A DNA stretch of 54,895 nucleotides, taken from contig CAZKXX010000012.1 of the NCBI GenBank assembly GCA_964556705.1, positions 1 to 54,895 of the forward strand, in the 5' to 3' direction. The stretch comes from CAZKXX01 sp964556705. GTDB taxonomy: Bacteria; Acidobacteriota; Terriglobia; UBA7540. Position 1 is the first letter of the stretch, and every line of letters starts with the position of its first letter. The notes below the pieces were generated by a model. That model worked only from the letters and a program-made list of their open reading frames with translations, was not told the origin of the DNA and did not search any database. The translations under genes and the position numbers were made by a program. Positions 47,089 to 54,847 of the stretch are shown here, in pieces.

Positions 47089-48450
47089 ATGAATGAATGG
47101 CTGATGTTGGCGGTCGGGCTGGCGGTGGGCGGCGTGGTGGGATGGCTGTGGTCGGCTTCGCGGGCCGCGGGCCGCCACGCCGCCGCGGAAAGCGCGGCGC
47201 GGGAATTGCGCGCGCAGCTCGAAGCGACGCGCGCCAGCCTCGACGGATTGCGGGAACAGCTGAAGGCGGAAGGTGAACAGCGCGCCGCCGCCGAGGCCCG
47301 TCTCAGCGAAGCGCAGGCCAGCCTCGAGCAGAGGAAGAAGGATTTGGAGGAAGCCCGAAAGCAATTGGCGGACACGTTCAACGCGCTCGCCTCCGAAGCG
47401 CTGAAGAGCAACAACCAGGCTTTTCTCCAGCTCGCGCGACAGACCTTCGAGACCATTCAGGCGCACGCGAAGGGAGACCTTGAAACGCGGCAGAAGGCGA
47501 TCGAAGGTCTCGTCGAGCCGCTCAAGGAGACTCTAACGCGGTACGAGCAGCAGATCCAGGCGATGGAGCGCGCGCGGGAGAGTGCCTACGGAAGTCTCAG
47601 CCAACATTTGAAAATGCTCACGTCCGAAGCGGAAAAGCTTCAGCAGCAGACCGGAAAACTGGAAACCGCGCTGCGCGGTGGCCCGCACGTCCGCGGCCGG
47701 TGGGGCGAGCTGACACTCCGCCGCGTGGTGGAGCTGGCGGGGATGTCCGAGCACTGCGACTTCATCGAGCAGGCAACCTTGGAGGGAGAATCGGGACGGC
47801 AGCGCCCCGACCTGATTGTCAACCTGCCGGGTGAGCGGCGCATCGCCGTGGATGCCAAAGTTCCCCTGCAGTCTTTCCTGGACGCGGCGGCCGCCAGCGA
47901 CGAAGCGGAGCGGCGCAAGCACCTGGCCACGCATGCTCAGCGCGTCCGTCAGCACATGAACCAGCTGGCCGTGCGCGCCTACTGGGAACAGTTTGACCCC
48001 GCTCCGGAACTGGTCGTTCTGTTCCTGCCCGGCGAATCGTTTTTCGCCGCCGCACTCGAACAGGATCGCACGTTGATCGAGGACGGAATGGAAAAGCGCG
48101 TCGTTCTGGCAACGCCCACTACTCTGATTGCCTTGCTGCGCGCCGTTGCATACGGCTGGCGGCAGGAGCAGCTCGAGAAGAACGCGCAGGAGATCAGCGA
48201 ACTCGGCAAACAACTCTATGACCGTCTCCGGACGTTTCTCTCGCACTTTGATTCGCTGCGCGCGTCGCTCCAGCGCGCCGTGGAGAGTTACAACCGCGCC
48301 GCAGGGTCGCTGGAATCGCGCGTGCTGCCTTCGGCGCGGAAGTTCAAGGAACTCGGAGCGGGGACCGGAGAGGAATTGGGCGGCGGCGAGCCCGTGGATG
48401 AAGTGCCGCGGGCGCTCGCGGCGCCGGAGCGCGATCCAAGTGAAGAATAA
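47089..48450 (+). CDS. rmuC: RmuC-family DNA recombination protein
   Basis: 453 residues. An N-terminal membrane helix (about 5-22), a long coiled coil (25-110, 120-200), then the RmuC nuclease-like domain: GGPHVRGRWGELTLRRVVELAGM, RPDLIVNLPGERRIAVDAKVPL and LATPTTLIALLRAVAYGW. The fold is PD-(D/E)XK-like; RmuC limits recombination at inverted repeats in E. coli. GGAG seven bases before the ATG at 47089. Likely cotranscribed with the helicase-nuclease. Given the many inverted stutter repeats in this window, an RmuC homologue is of interest. Confidence 0.92.
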   Translation: MNEWLMLAVGLAVGGVVGWLWSASRAAGRHAAAESAARELRAQLEATRASLDGLREQLKAEGEQRAAAEARLSEAQASLEQRKKDLEEARKQLADTFNALASEALKSNNQAFLQLARQTFETIQAHAKGDLETRQKAIEGLVEPLKETLTRYEQQIQAMERARESAYGSLSQHLKMLTSEAEKLQQQTGKLETALRGGPHVRGRWGELTLRRVVELAGMSEHCDFIEQATLEGESGRQRPDLIVNLPGERRIAVDAKVPLQSFLDAAAASDEAERRKHLATHAQRVRQHMNQLAVRAYWEQFDPAPELVVLFLPGESFFAAALEQDRTLIEDGMEKRVVLATPTTLIALLRAVAYGWRQEQLEKNAQEISELGKQLYDRLRTFLSHFDSLRASLQRAVESYNRAAGSLESRVLPSARKFKELGAGTGEELGGGEPVDEVPRALAAPERDPSEE

Positions 48451-48499
48451 AATCTGACTGCGGGTCATTGTTGCGGAGAATGGAAGGGCTGGAAAAGAC

Positions 48500-48527
48500 T
48501 TCGGGGATGCCTCGCGGCATCCCCGAA
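48500..48527 (-). terminator. Hairpin terminator of the small minus-strand unit
   Basis: A 12-bp perfect stem, TTCGGGGATGCC (48500-48511) and GGCATCCCCGAA (48516-48527), with a 4-nt loop. On the minus strand it is followed by GTCTTTTCC. It may also stop rmuC transcription from the other side. Confidence 0.65.
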
Positions 48528-48551
48528 TGGTCCTAATCTCTTGCTGGAATC

Positions 48552-48593
48552 TTACCTCTTCTTTTTCTTCTTGGCTTTCTTCTTCGCTGCCAT
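48552..48593 (-). CDS. Tiny Lys-rich peptide, 13 aa
   Basis: The reading frame MAAKKKAKKKKKR, 13 residues and eight lysines, lies inside a complete transcription unit. It has a consensus promoter (48662-48690), a leader hairpin GCCAGC/GCTGGC, a GAGGAGA ribosome site five bases before the ATG and a terminator (48500-48527). The intergenic region (48451-48824, 374 bases) holds nothing else on the minus strand. The composition recalls the tail of the histone-like protein at 3313-3717. It may be a nucleic-acid- or membrane-binding peptide, or the frame may be incidental to a small RNA of about 150 nt. Too short for family evidence. Confidence 0.55.
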   Translation of the reverse strand: MAAKKKAKKKKKR

Positions 48594-48661
48594 TCTATTC
48601 TCCTCTCACATCTCTGAAGTTCGCGCCAGCGAAAGCTGGCGGAGCGCGTATTCAGTTCCCA

Positions 48662-48690
48662 TGTATAGTGATTGCACCGAACGTTGTCAA
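48662..48690 (-). promoter_or_regulatory. Consensus sigma70 promoter of the small minus-strand unit
   Basis: On the minus strand TTGACA (48685-48690), exactly 17 bp, TATACA (48662-48667). Among the best promoter matches in the window, and directed away from the VWA gene. Confidence 0.75.
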
Positions 48691-48824
48691 GAGGAAAGTG
48701 AGAGTTGGGAGATTCCAGTCATGACCTCTCGGGAGAAGGTCTCGCGTCATCCGTCCGAACAAAGATGTCCGAAGACTCCGCAGCGGCATGTTGCATCCAA
48801 ACATTCAGGCAGGCGGAGGCGGGG

Positions 48825-49859
48825 ATGACTCGATTTCGAACTGGCCGGATCTTCGCGGGGCTGGCGGCCGGCGCGGCGCTCGCGGTGTGGATGGCGCCTT
48901 CGTCCGTCGCGGCGCCTCAGGAGCAGGAAGAACCCACCACCACGCTGCGCGTCACAACCGAAGTCGTGGACGTGTACGCGGTGGTGAGGCGCGGCAACAA
49001 AGGTCCGCTGGTCCCGAACCTTTCGCAGGAAGACTTCGAAGTCAAGGAAGACGGGAAGCCGCAGGAGATCCGCTACTTCGCCCGCGAGACGGACACGCCG
49101 CTGACGCTGGCGATTCTAGTCGATACCAGTATCAGCCAGGAGCGCGTTCTGGGGATCCAGCAGCGGGAAGCGAAACGCTTTCTCCAGGAAGCGCTGCGCG
49201 AAAAAGACCTGACGTGCGTGCTCCAGTTCGACATGGAAGTGGAGCTGATTCAGGATTTCACGCAGGACCAGCGCCTGCTCGCGCGCGCGATCGACGCGAC
49301 TCAGATCCGCGCGCCCGCTTCGGGTCCGCTGCCTTCGCCCTTGCCCACGGCTGGCATTGGCGGAACGCATCTCTATGACGCGGTCTATCTCGCCGCGGTG
49401 GATATGATGCGCGACCAGGCGGGGCGCAAGGTGATCATTCTGCTCAGCGACGGCGTGGACCAGGGGAGTCAGGTCGAGCTGGATGCCGCCATCGAGGCCG
49501 CGCAGAAATCCAACGTCATCGTTTACTCCATTGATGTGGCCGACCCCGATTACTACTACCGGTACGGTGTGTATGCGGGGGGCGGCTCGACGCTGAAGCG
49601 GCTCTCCGAGCAGACCGGCGGCCGCGTCATTCGCGTGGACAAACCCGAAAAAACGGCCCAAGCGTTTCAGGAGGTTGCCGAAGAATTGCGCACGCAGTAC
49701 CTGCTCGGCTATTCGCCCACGAATTCCGCACGCGACGGCGGCTACCGGAAGATTGAAGTCAAGGTACGAAAATCGGGCGGCTACAAGGTGCAGGCTCGGC
49801 GCGGCTATTACGCGCCGCGCGACGAAGAAGGAGCTGCCCATGAAAGGTCCTGGCCCTGA
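48825..49859 (+). CDS. Secreted VWA-domain protein (VWFA-related acidobacterial type)
   Basis: 344 residues. Signal peptide 1-29 (RIFAGLAAGAALAVWMAPSSVAA). A short N-terminal beta region (LRVTTEVVDVYAVVRRG, LSQEDFEVKEDGKPQEI) is typical of the acidobacterial VWA family; the VWA domain has MIDAS DTSIS and LLSDGVDQGS, and the end is QYLLGYSPTNSARDGGYRKIEV. GGAGG five bases before the ATG fixes the start. Extracytoplasmic; binds a metal and presumably protein partners. It faces a paralogue across 128 bp. Confidence 0.9.
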   Translation: MTRFRTGRIFAGLAAGAALAVWMAPSSVAAPQEQEEPTTTLRVTTEVVDVYAVVRRGNKGPLVPNLSQEDFEVKEDGKPQEIRYFARETDTPLTLAILVDTSISQERVLGIQQREAKRFLQEALREKDLTCVLQFDMEVELIQDFTQDQRLLARAIDATQIRAPASGPLPSPLPTAGIGGTHLYDAVYLAAVDMMRDQAGRKVIILLSDGVDQGSQVELDAAIEAAQKSNVIVYSIDVADPDYYYRYGVYAGGGSTLKRLSEQTGGRVIRVDKPEKTAQAFQEVAEELRTQYLLGYSPTNSARDGGYRKIEVKVRKSGGYKVQARRGYYAPRDEEGAAHERSWP

Positions 49860-49945
49860 ACGGTCGCCCGACGACTGTCCCCTTCCGGGCAGCGCCATCC
49901 CGCTTCCCGCGTCCACAGCCAAAGCAACCAACACTCAGGCCTCTC

Positions 49946-49964
49946 CTCCCCGCTTTCGCGGGAG
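49946..49964 (+). terminator. Weak hairpin between convergent VWA genes
   Basis: CTCCCCGC and GCGGGAG around loop TTTC, followed by TTCTGTT on the plus strand. One bulge; a modest terminator at best. Confidence 0.35.
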
Positions 49965-49987
49965 TTCTGTTACCGAGTGACTTCCGC

Positions 49988-50932
49988 CTATTGCGTGGGA
50001 GCGAAGTAACCGCTCTTGGAGCGAATGCGGACACCTTTCTCCGTCGGCTGGAGCGTAATCTGACGGAACGTGCCGTCGCGCGCCGGGTTGGTGGAAACGT
50101 AAGCCAGGCTGTACTGGCTGCGCAGTTCGCGGGAGATTTCCTGGAAGTTTGTGGCCAGGTCGCTGGCGGAGAAGGGGAAGAACGTGCGGCCGCCGGTTTC
50201 CTCGGCCAGGAACTGGAGGACTCGGTCGCCGCGCGTCGAATGGCCGCTGCGGTTGGTGCTGATCGTGTAGAGCGTCACTTCGGCGCGCTGCGCCATGGCC
50301 AGAGCTTCGTCGCGCGTGTGCAAGCTCAGGTTGTCCATACCGTCGCTCAGGACGATCATCACGCGGCGCAAATAGGGCTCGGGCGGCGGAAAGATGAGCA
50401 TCTTCTCCCGGCACCCGAAGTGGATGGCGTCGTAAAGGCCCGTCCCGCCTCCCGCTCGCAGATTGCGGATGGCCTTCGAAAGCTTCTCGAGGTCGTCCGT
50501 ATAATCCTGGACGAGCGTCGGCTCGACGTCGAAGGACAGAACATAGGCGAGGTCTTTGCCCGGCCGCAGCGTGGCGTGCAGAAAATCAATCGCCGCTTCC
50601 TGCTGGAAGCGCATGCGGTCGCGGATGCTGTTCGACGTGTCAATCAGGATGCCGATGCGCAGCGGCAGGTCGGACTCGCGGCTGAAGAAGCGGATGGACT
50701 GCTGCTGCTGGTCCTCGAGAACGCGGATATCGTCCTTGGTGAGGTTCAGGACGAGCCGGTTTTTGCGGTCGTGCGCGGTGAACAGGACGTTGACCAGGTC
50801 CACGCGGACTTCGATGGTCGTGGTCGGGTCCTGCGGATTCTGTGCCGTGCCGCTCCGGGGTGCGTTCTGCTGGCCGGCCAGCGCTCCCGCGCAAACCAGG
50901 CTCGCGAGAGTTGCGACGACCCACTTCCTCAT
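49988..50932 (-). CDS. Secreted VWA-domain protein, convergent paralogue
   Basis: 314 residues. Signal peptide 1-20 (VVATLASLVCAGALAGQ), then IEVRVDLVNVLFTAHDRKNR and LTKDDIRVLEDQQQQSIRFF, the MIDAS ILIDTSNSIRDR, VLSDGMDNLS and the same closing pattern QYSLAYVSTNPARDGTFRQI as the opposing gene. Clearly homologous to 48825-49859, with an independent promoter (50956-50984). A GGGAG lies ten bases before the ATG. Function unknown; the two may partner each other. Confidence 0.9.
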   Translation of the reverse strand: MRKWVVATLASLVCAGALAGQQNAPRSGTAQNPQDPTTTIEVRVDLVNVLFTAHDRKNRLVLNLTKDDIRVLEDQQQQSIRFFSRESDLPLRIGILIDTSNSIRDRMRFQQEAAIDFLHATLRPGKDLAYVLSFDVEPTLVQDYTDDLEKLSKAIRNLRAGGGTGLYDAIHFGCREKMLIFPPPEPYLRRVMIVLSDGMDNLSLHTRDEALAMAQRAEVTLYTISTNRSGHSTRGDRVLQFLAEETGGRTFFPFSASDLATNFQEISRELRSQYSLAYVSTNPARDGTFRQITLQPTEKGVRIRSKSGYFAPTQ

Positions 50933-50955
50933 GACGTGAACTCTCCCACGAAAAA

Positions 50956-50984
50956 ATTATAGAAAGCCCGGCCCAACGCGTCAA
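50956..50984 (-). promoter_or_regulatory. Sigma70 promoter of the minus-strand VWA gene
   Basis: On the minus strand TTGACG (50979-50984), 17 bp, TATAAT (50956-50961), about 25 bp before the start codon. Confidence 0.7.
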
Positions 50985-51020
50985 GGAATCCCGGCGAAGG
51001 CGGCGAAAAGTCGGTCAGGC

Positions 51021-52313
51021 TCAGCGGTCGGCCGGGCGGGGCGGGAGGGCGGCGGATTCCGGGACGCCACGGCGCGCCTCCAGCATCTTCTGCAGACGGC
51101 GCGGCGCGGCTTCTCGCACGATGACCTGGCCGTTCTCGTAGCGATAGTCGCGGCACTCGGCGGCTCCAAGCCCCATCGTCACCAGCCGGTCGAGGTCGAG
51201 CGCTGACTCGGCGTGTTCCAAATCCTCGGGCCGCGCGTGGATGGCCGGCGATTTCGGCATGAAGCGCGGACAGCAGTCCTCAAACGGCTCACAGGAAATC
51301 TTGTACGTGCCGATGCGCCGCGCCAGCGCCAGGATTTCTTCCTTGTCGTCGCCGGCGAGCGGACGATAGACGGGAAAATCGAAGCCGCGGTCCATCGCCG
51401 CAAGGTTGTGGAGCGTCTGCGAGGCGACCTGCGAAACACTGTCGCCGGTCACGAGACCCAGCCCTCGCTCCACGCGCGCCAGCTCCCGGGCGATGCGCGC
51501 CATCATCCGGCGGTAGAGCAGCAAGCGAAAGCTCTGGTCGGCGGCAGCCACAATTTCCCGCTGGATGGGGTCAAAAGGAATCAGAAAAAGACGCGAACTG
51601 AACTGATACGGAGTGAGCGTGCGAACGATTTCTTCCACCACCGGGAGCGATGAACCTTTCGCCGGCGAGGGCGGAGCGTAGAAGTGCGCGAAGGAGAGGT
51701 GCGCGCCGCGGCGCATCATCTTGTAGGCGGCGACGGATGAGTCGAAACCGCCGGAAAGCAGCGCCATCAGGCGGCCGCCCGTCGCGGCCGGCAGACCGCC
51801 GGCGCCCTCCGCGCGCTCGACGTAGAGAAACGCGCGGCCGCGAACGATTTCGACGTGGCAGGTGAGTTCCGGCCGGCCGAGGTTCACGCGCAGCTCGGCG
51901 CCGCGCCCGCGCGCGTCATCGAGAATGGCGCGGCCGAGCGCGCGCTCGATTTCGAGCGAAGTCAGTCCCAGGCTCCGGTCCGCGACCTTGGCGCGCACCG
52001 CAAAGGTCGAGGGATTCTTCTCACGGACGAGTTGCGACGCGAGTTGCGACATCGCCTCCAGTTCGGGCGGCGACTCGTGAGCCATGGCGACGTAAGCGAT
52101 CCCGAAGACTCGTTTCAGACGATCGAGTGTTTCCGACGCCGCGCTCTCCTCGTGCGGCTCGACGAGGATTCGGTCGTGAAAGTATTCGGGCGCGCCCACC
52201 GGCAAATCCGCGGTGCTGTCACGCACGGCGGTCATCAGCCGGCTGAGAAAAAAGCGCTTGTTTCCGCCTTTGAGCCAGATTTCGTGATAGTGAAGGATTA
52301 GAACAGTGCTCAT
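51021..52313 (-). CDS. thiI: tRNA 4-thiouridine synthetase without rhodanese domain
   Basis: 430 residues: N-terminal ferredoxin-like and THUMP domains (about 60-170), then the PP-loop adenylation domain with SGGFDSS (187-193), GDSVSQVASQTL and the Cys region ISCEPFEDCCPRFMP. ThiI adenylates U8 of tRNA and transfers sulfur; in E. coli a C-terminal rhodanese domain supplies it, but that domain is missing here. The Cys cluster or a separate sulfurtransferase may act instead. The ATG at 52313 matches the family start (HYHEIWLKGGNKRFF). No thiamine genes are near. Confidence 0.92.
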   Translation of the reverse strand: MSTVLILHYHEIWLKGGNKRFFLSRLMTAVRDSTADLPVGAPEYFHDRILVEPHEESAASETLDRLKRVFGIAYVAMAHESPPELEAMSQLASQLVREKNPSTFAVRAKVADRSLGLTSLEIERALGRAILDDARGRGAELRVNLGRPELTCHVEIVRGRAFLYVERAEGAGGLPAATGGRLMALLSGGFDSSVAAYKMMRRGAHLSFAHFYAPPSPAKGSSLPVVEEIVRTLTPYQFSSRLFLIPFDPIQREIVAAADQSFRLLLYRRMMARIARELARVERGLGLVTGDSVSQVASQTLHNLAAMDRGFDFPVYRPLAGDDKEEILALARRIGTYKISCEPFEDCCPRFMPKSPAIHARPEDLEHAESALDLDRLVTMGLGAAECRDYRYENGQVIVREAAPRRLQKMLEARRGVPESAALPPRPADR

Positions 52314-52372
52314 GCCATGGCGACCCCAATTAGCTTACCGAGATTGGAAAGGTGCCGCAAGGCAGGCCAAAC

Positions 52373-52792
52373 TCATGGGCCAGTATTTGAAAACGCTGTC
52401 GCGGCGTAGACCGTAACGACGAGACGAGCTTTGAGGGAGGAGACTCTCTGAATCGTCTGAGGGGCAATCTTGGCTTCCCACAGTCGGGGCATCGATCCTG
52501 CCTGCACTCCGATGTTAAAGTCGCGTGTTGTCGCCGAATCCCAGAGGTTTCGCGCCGCCGGTGGAAGCGCCAGGATCAGGGCAGCGAACCGCCGGATGGC
52601 CACATCCACGCTCCGTGGGTGTTCCGCGAGCTCAAGATGTGCGCTCCAGAGGTCTCGTTCACGTCCCAAATGAAGAACGTACACTTCTTCACCCAGCGCA
52701 GCCACCAGCGGTTTGAGATTCGTTTTGGAGTAAATGTCGAGGTCCACGTTGAGAAAGGTGGTTTGCTCGACTGTTTGTGCTGGCATCGCCAT
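52373..52792 (-). CDS. Conserved hypothetical protein, 139 aa
   Basis: Soluble, with FLNVDLDIYSKTNLKPLVAALG near the start, VYVLHLGRERDLWSAHLEL, ALPPAARNLWDSATTRDFNIG and QAGSMPRLWEAKI, ending VVTVYAATAF. I recognise the pattern as a widespread hypothetical family without known function. It diverges from the methyltransferase gene across only 56 bp, and it lies 59 bp before thiI on the same strand. Confidence 0.65.
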   Translation of the reverse strand: MAMPAQTVEQTTFLNVDLDIYSKTNLKPLVAALGEEVYVLHLGRERDLWSAHLELAEHPRSVDVAIRRFAALILALPPAARNLWDSATTRDFNIGVQAGSMPRLWEAKIAPQTIQRVSSLKARLVVTVYAATAFSNTGP

Positions 52793-52848
52793 GTGCAGAA
52801 TATATTAGCGCAGCGGGCGGAGAGGCGGCTATCATTCGACAATCGTAC

Positions 52849-53787
52849 ATGGGCTACCCCCAGATTAGAGAGCGATTGACGCGTGGCGAGCCGATCCTGC
52901 TCGATGGCGGAATCGGCACGGAGATCCTTCGCCGCGGCGTTTACTGGCGCGCGCACGGACTTGAGCAGCGTCCGGAAGTCGTGCTTCAGGTTCACGCCGA
53001 TTATCTCGCGGCGGGCGCCGACGTGCTCCGCACGAACACGTTTCAGCTCAACCGCCGCGCTTTCCTCGACCTCTTTCAGGGCGTCGAGCATATGCGGAGG
53101 ATCGGCGCGCCGGGACTGGAGGAAAAAGCCGGCCGCCTGCTGCGCCGTGCCGTGGAACTCGCCCGGGAGGCACGTTCGGCGGCGAACGCGAAGGGTCGCG
53201 CGGTGGCGATTGCCGGCGTGGTCTCACCGCTCGAGCACAGCTTCCGCCCGGACCTCGTGCCGCCCGACGACGAGTGCCGCGCCGAACACGCGGAGATTGC
53301 CGGTGTGCTGAAGCAGGCCGGCGCGGACTTCATCCTTCTCGAATCCATGAATACGATTCGTGAAGCGCGCGCCGCGTGCGAAGCGGCGCGTTCCGCCGGC
53401 TTTCCCGTCTGGACGAGCTTTGTGGTGCGCGACGGCGCGCGGCTGCTCAGCGGAGAACCGCTGGCCGAGGCCGCGGCGGCGCTCGAAAAAGCGGGAGCGG
53501 AAGTCCTTGCCGTCAACTGCGCGCCGCTCGAAGACATCACGGCGGCGGTCGCCGAACTGCGCAGGAACGTTCGAGTTCCCGTGGGAGCCTGGGCGCACGT
53601 CGGCCGCTACGACCCGCCGAGCTGGAAGTTCGGATTTTATCCGCGCTTCTCGGGGACGGAAGCCGTCCCGCCGGCGCGTTATGCGCAAGCCGCGCGCGAG
53701 TGGAGGAAACTCGGCGCCCAGGTCATCGGCGGCTGTTGCGGGACCACGCCCGAGCACGTGCGCGCGCTGCGTGAGGTTCTTGACTGA
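52849..53787 (+). CDS. Homocysteine S-methyltransferase-family protein, tandem copy 1
   Basis: 312 residues. LLDGGIGTEILRRGVYW at the N-terminus, TNTFQLNRRAFLDLF, FILLESMNTIREARAA, and zinc ligands Cys in VLAVNCAPLED and the pair in IGGCCGTTPEHVRAL. The pattern is closest to BHMT/MmuM homocysteine methyltransferases that do not need cobalamin. The final LD and the TGA stop lie in a GACTGAC stutter repeat. ATG at 52849 is chosen since it places LLDGG at the usual distance. The next gene is a diverged duplicate. Confidence 0.88.
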   Translation: MGYPQIRERLTRGEPILLDGGIGTEILRRGVYWRAHGLEQRPEVVLQVHADYLAAGADVLRTNTFQLNRRAFLDLFQGVEHMRRIGAPGLEEKAGRLLRRAVELAREARSAANAKGRAVAIAGVVSPLEHSFRPDLVPPDDECRAEHAEIAGVLKQAGADFILLESMNTIREARAACEAARSAGFPVWTSFVVRDGARLLSGEPLAEAAAALEKAGAEVLAVNCAPLEDITAAVAELRRNVRVPVGAWAHVGRYDPPSWKFGFYPRFSGTEAVPPARYAQAAREWRKLGAQVIGGCCGTTPEHVRALREVLD

Positions 53788-53818
53788 GGGACTGACCGAC
53801 TCCGGACTCCCCGACTCG
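53782..53818. repeat. Stutter repeat between the tandem methyltransferases
   Basis: GACTGAGGGACTGACCGACT followed by CCGGACTCCCCGACTCG: five units built on GACT. The first contains the stop codon of copy 1 (53785-53787). No inverted arm. Confidence 0.6.
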
Positions 53819-53823
53819 TATTT

Positions 53824-54753
53824 ATGAGCGAGCGATACGAAGGGCTGCAAGAGAAACTGAAAAGTGGCAGCGTCGCGATTCTCGACGGAGGAATCGGCAG
53901 CGAAATGCTGCGCCGCGGCGTGACCTGGGAAGGGCACAAGGTCGAGAGCGAGCCGGACGCGATTCGTTCGATTCACGCCGACTACATCCGCGCCGGCGCC
54001 GACGTGATTTCGACTAACACTTTTCAGCTCGCGCGCGCGAGCTTCCTCGGCCACTTTGCGGACGTCGAGCACATGCGGCGCATCGGCGCGCCCGATCTTG
54101 AGACGCGCGCGGCAACTTTGATCCGCGAAGGCGTCCTGCGCGCCCTCGAGGCGCGGGAACAGACGGGACAGGAGCGGGTCTCGGTCGCGGGAGCGATGAC
54201 GACGCTCGAGTGGTGTTTCCGGCCTGACCAGACTCCGGAACCTGAGACCGTGCGCGCCGAATACATCGAGACGATCGCCGCGTTCAAAGACGCCGGCGCT
54301 GACCTGATGCTGTTTGAAACTTTCAACAGCGTGCGGGAAGCGCGAGTGGCGCTGGGAGCGGCGCGCGAGGTGGGAATCCCGGCCTGGGTCGCGTTTGTGT
54401 GCGACTGGCGCGGGCGACTGCTGAGCGGCGAAACGATGGCGGAAGTGGTGGCAGGACTCGAACCGCTCGCCCCGCACGTCGTACTCTTTAATTGCGCCCC
54501 CGTTCCCGACATCACGCTGGCGCTGCGCGAGCTTTCGAAGCATTACCGGCGGCCGCTCGGCGCCTACGCGCACGTGGGGCGCTTCGACCCGCCCGACTGG
54601 ATGTTCACGGACGAATACCCGCCCGAGAAGTATCTGGCTGCGGCGCGAGAGTGGCGCGCCCTCGGCGCGCAGGTCATCGGCGGCTGCTGCGGAACCACGC
54701 CGGAACACGTCCGGGCGCTCAGGGACGGTTTGCAGGCAACGGCTGGAAGCTGA
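53824..54753 (+). CDS. Homocysteine S-methyltransferase-family protein, tandem copy 2
   Basis: 309 residues, clearly a duplicate of the previous gene: ILDGGIGSEMLRRGVTW, TNTFQLARASFLGHF, LMLFETFNSVREARVAL, VLFNCAPVPD and IGGCCGTTPEHVRAL. Zinc ligands are conserved in both. Both copies contain a VGRxDPPxW stretch not seen in the third family member at 19000-19956. Retention of two tandem copies suggests different methyl donors or acceptors. The terminal residues TAGS and the TGA stop are encoded by a stutter repeat. Confidence 0.88.
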   Translation: MSERYEGLQEKLKSGSVAILDGGIGSEMLRRGVTWEGHKVESEPDAIRSIHADYIRAGADVISTNTFQLARASFLGHFADVEHMRRIGAPDLETRAATLIREGVLRALEAREQTGQERVSVAGAMTTLEWCFRPDQTPEPETVRAEYIETIAAFKDAGADLMLFETFNSVREARVALGAAREVGIPAWVAFVCDWRGRLLSGETMAEVVAGLEPLAPHVVLFNCAPVPDITLALRELSKHYRRPLGAYAHVGRFDPPDWMFTDEYPPEKYLAAAREWRALGAQVIGGCCGTTPEHVRALRDGLQATAGS

Positions 54754-54768
54754 CGGCTGAAAGCTGAG
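54741..54768. repeat. Stutter repeat at the end of methyltransferase copy 2
   Basis: GGCTGGAAGCTGACGGCTGA followed by AAGCTGAG: four units of GGCTGAAAGCTGA type, containing the stop codon at 54751-54753. The partner arm, if any, is not visible before pruA. Confidence 0.6.
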
Positions 54769-54809
54769 GGCTTCCCCTTCCCCCGCTATCCTTACCGCTT
54801 TCCTGCTCC

Positions 54810-54815
54810 TATAAT
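54810..54815 (+). promoter_or_regulatory. -10 box of the pruA gene
   Basis: Perfect TATAAT 32 bp before the start codon; no convincing -35 box at 16-18 bp. Confidence 0.45.
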
Positions 54816-54847
54816 TGAAGGATACGTCGAGAAAAGGAGGACTCCTC

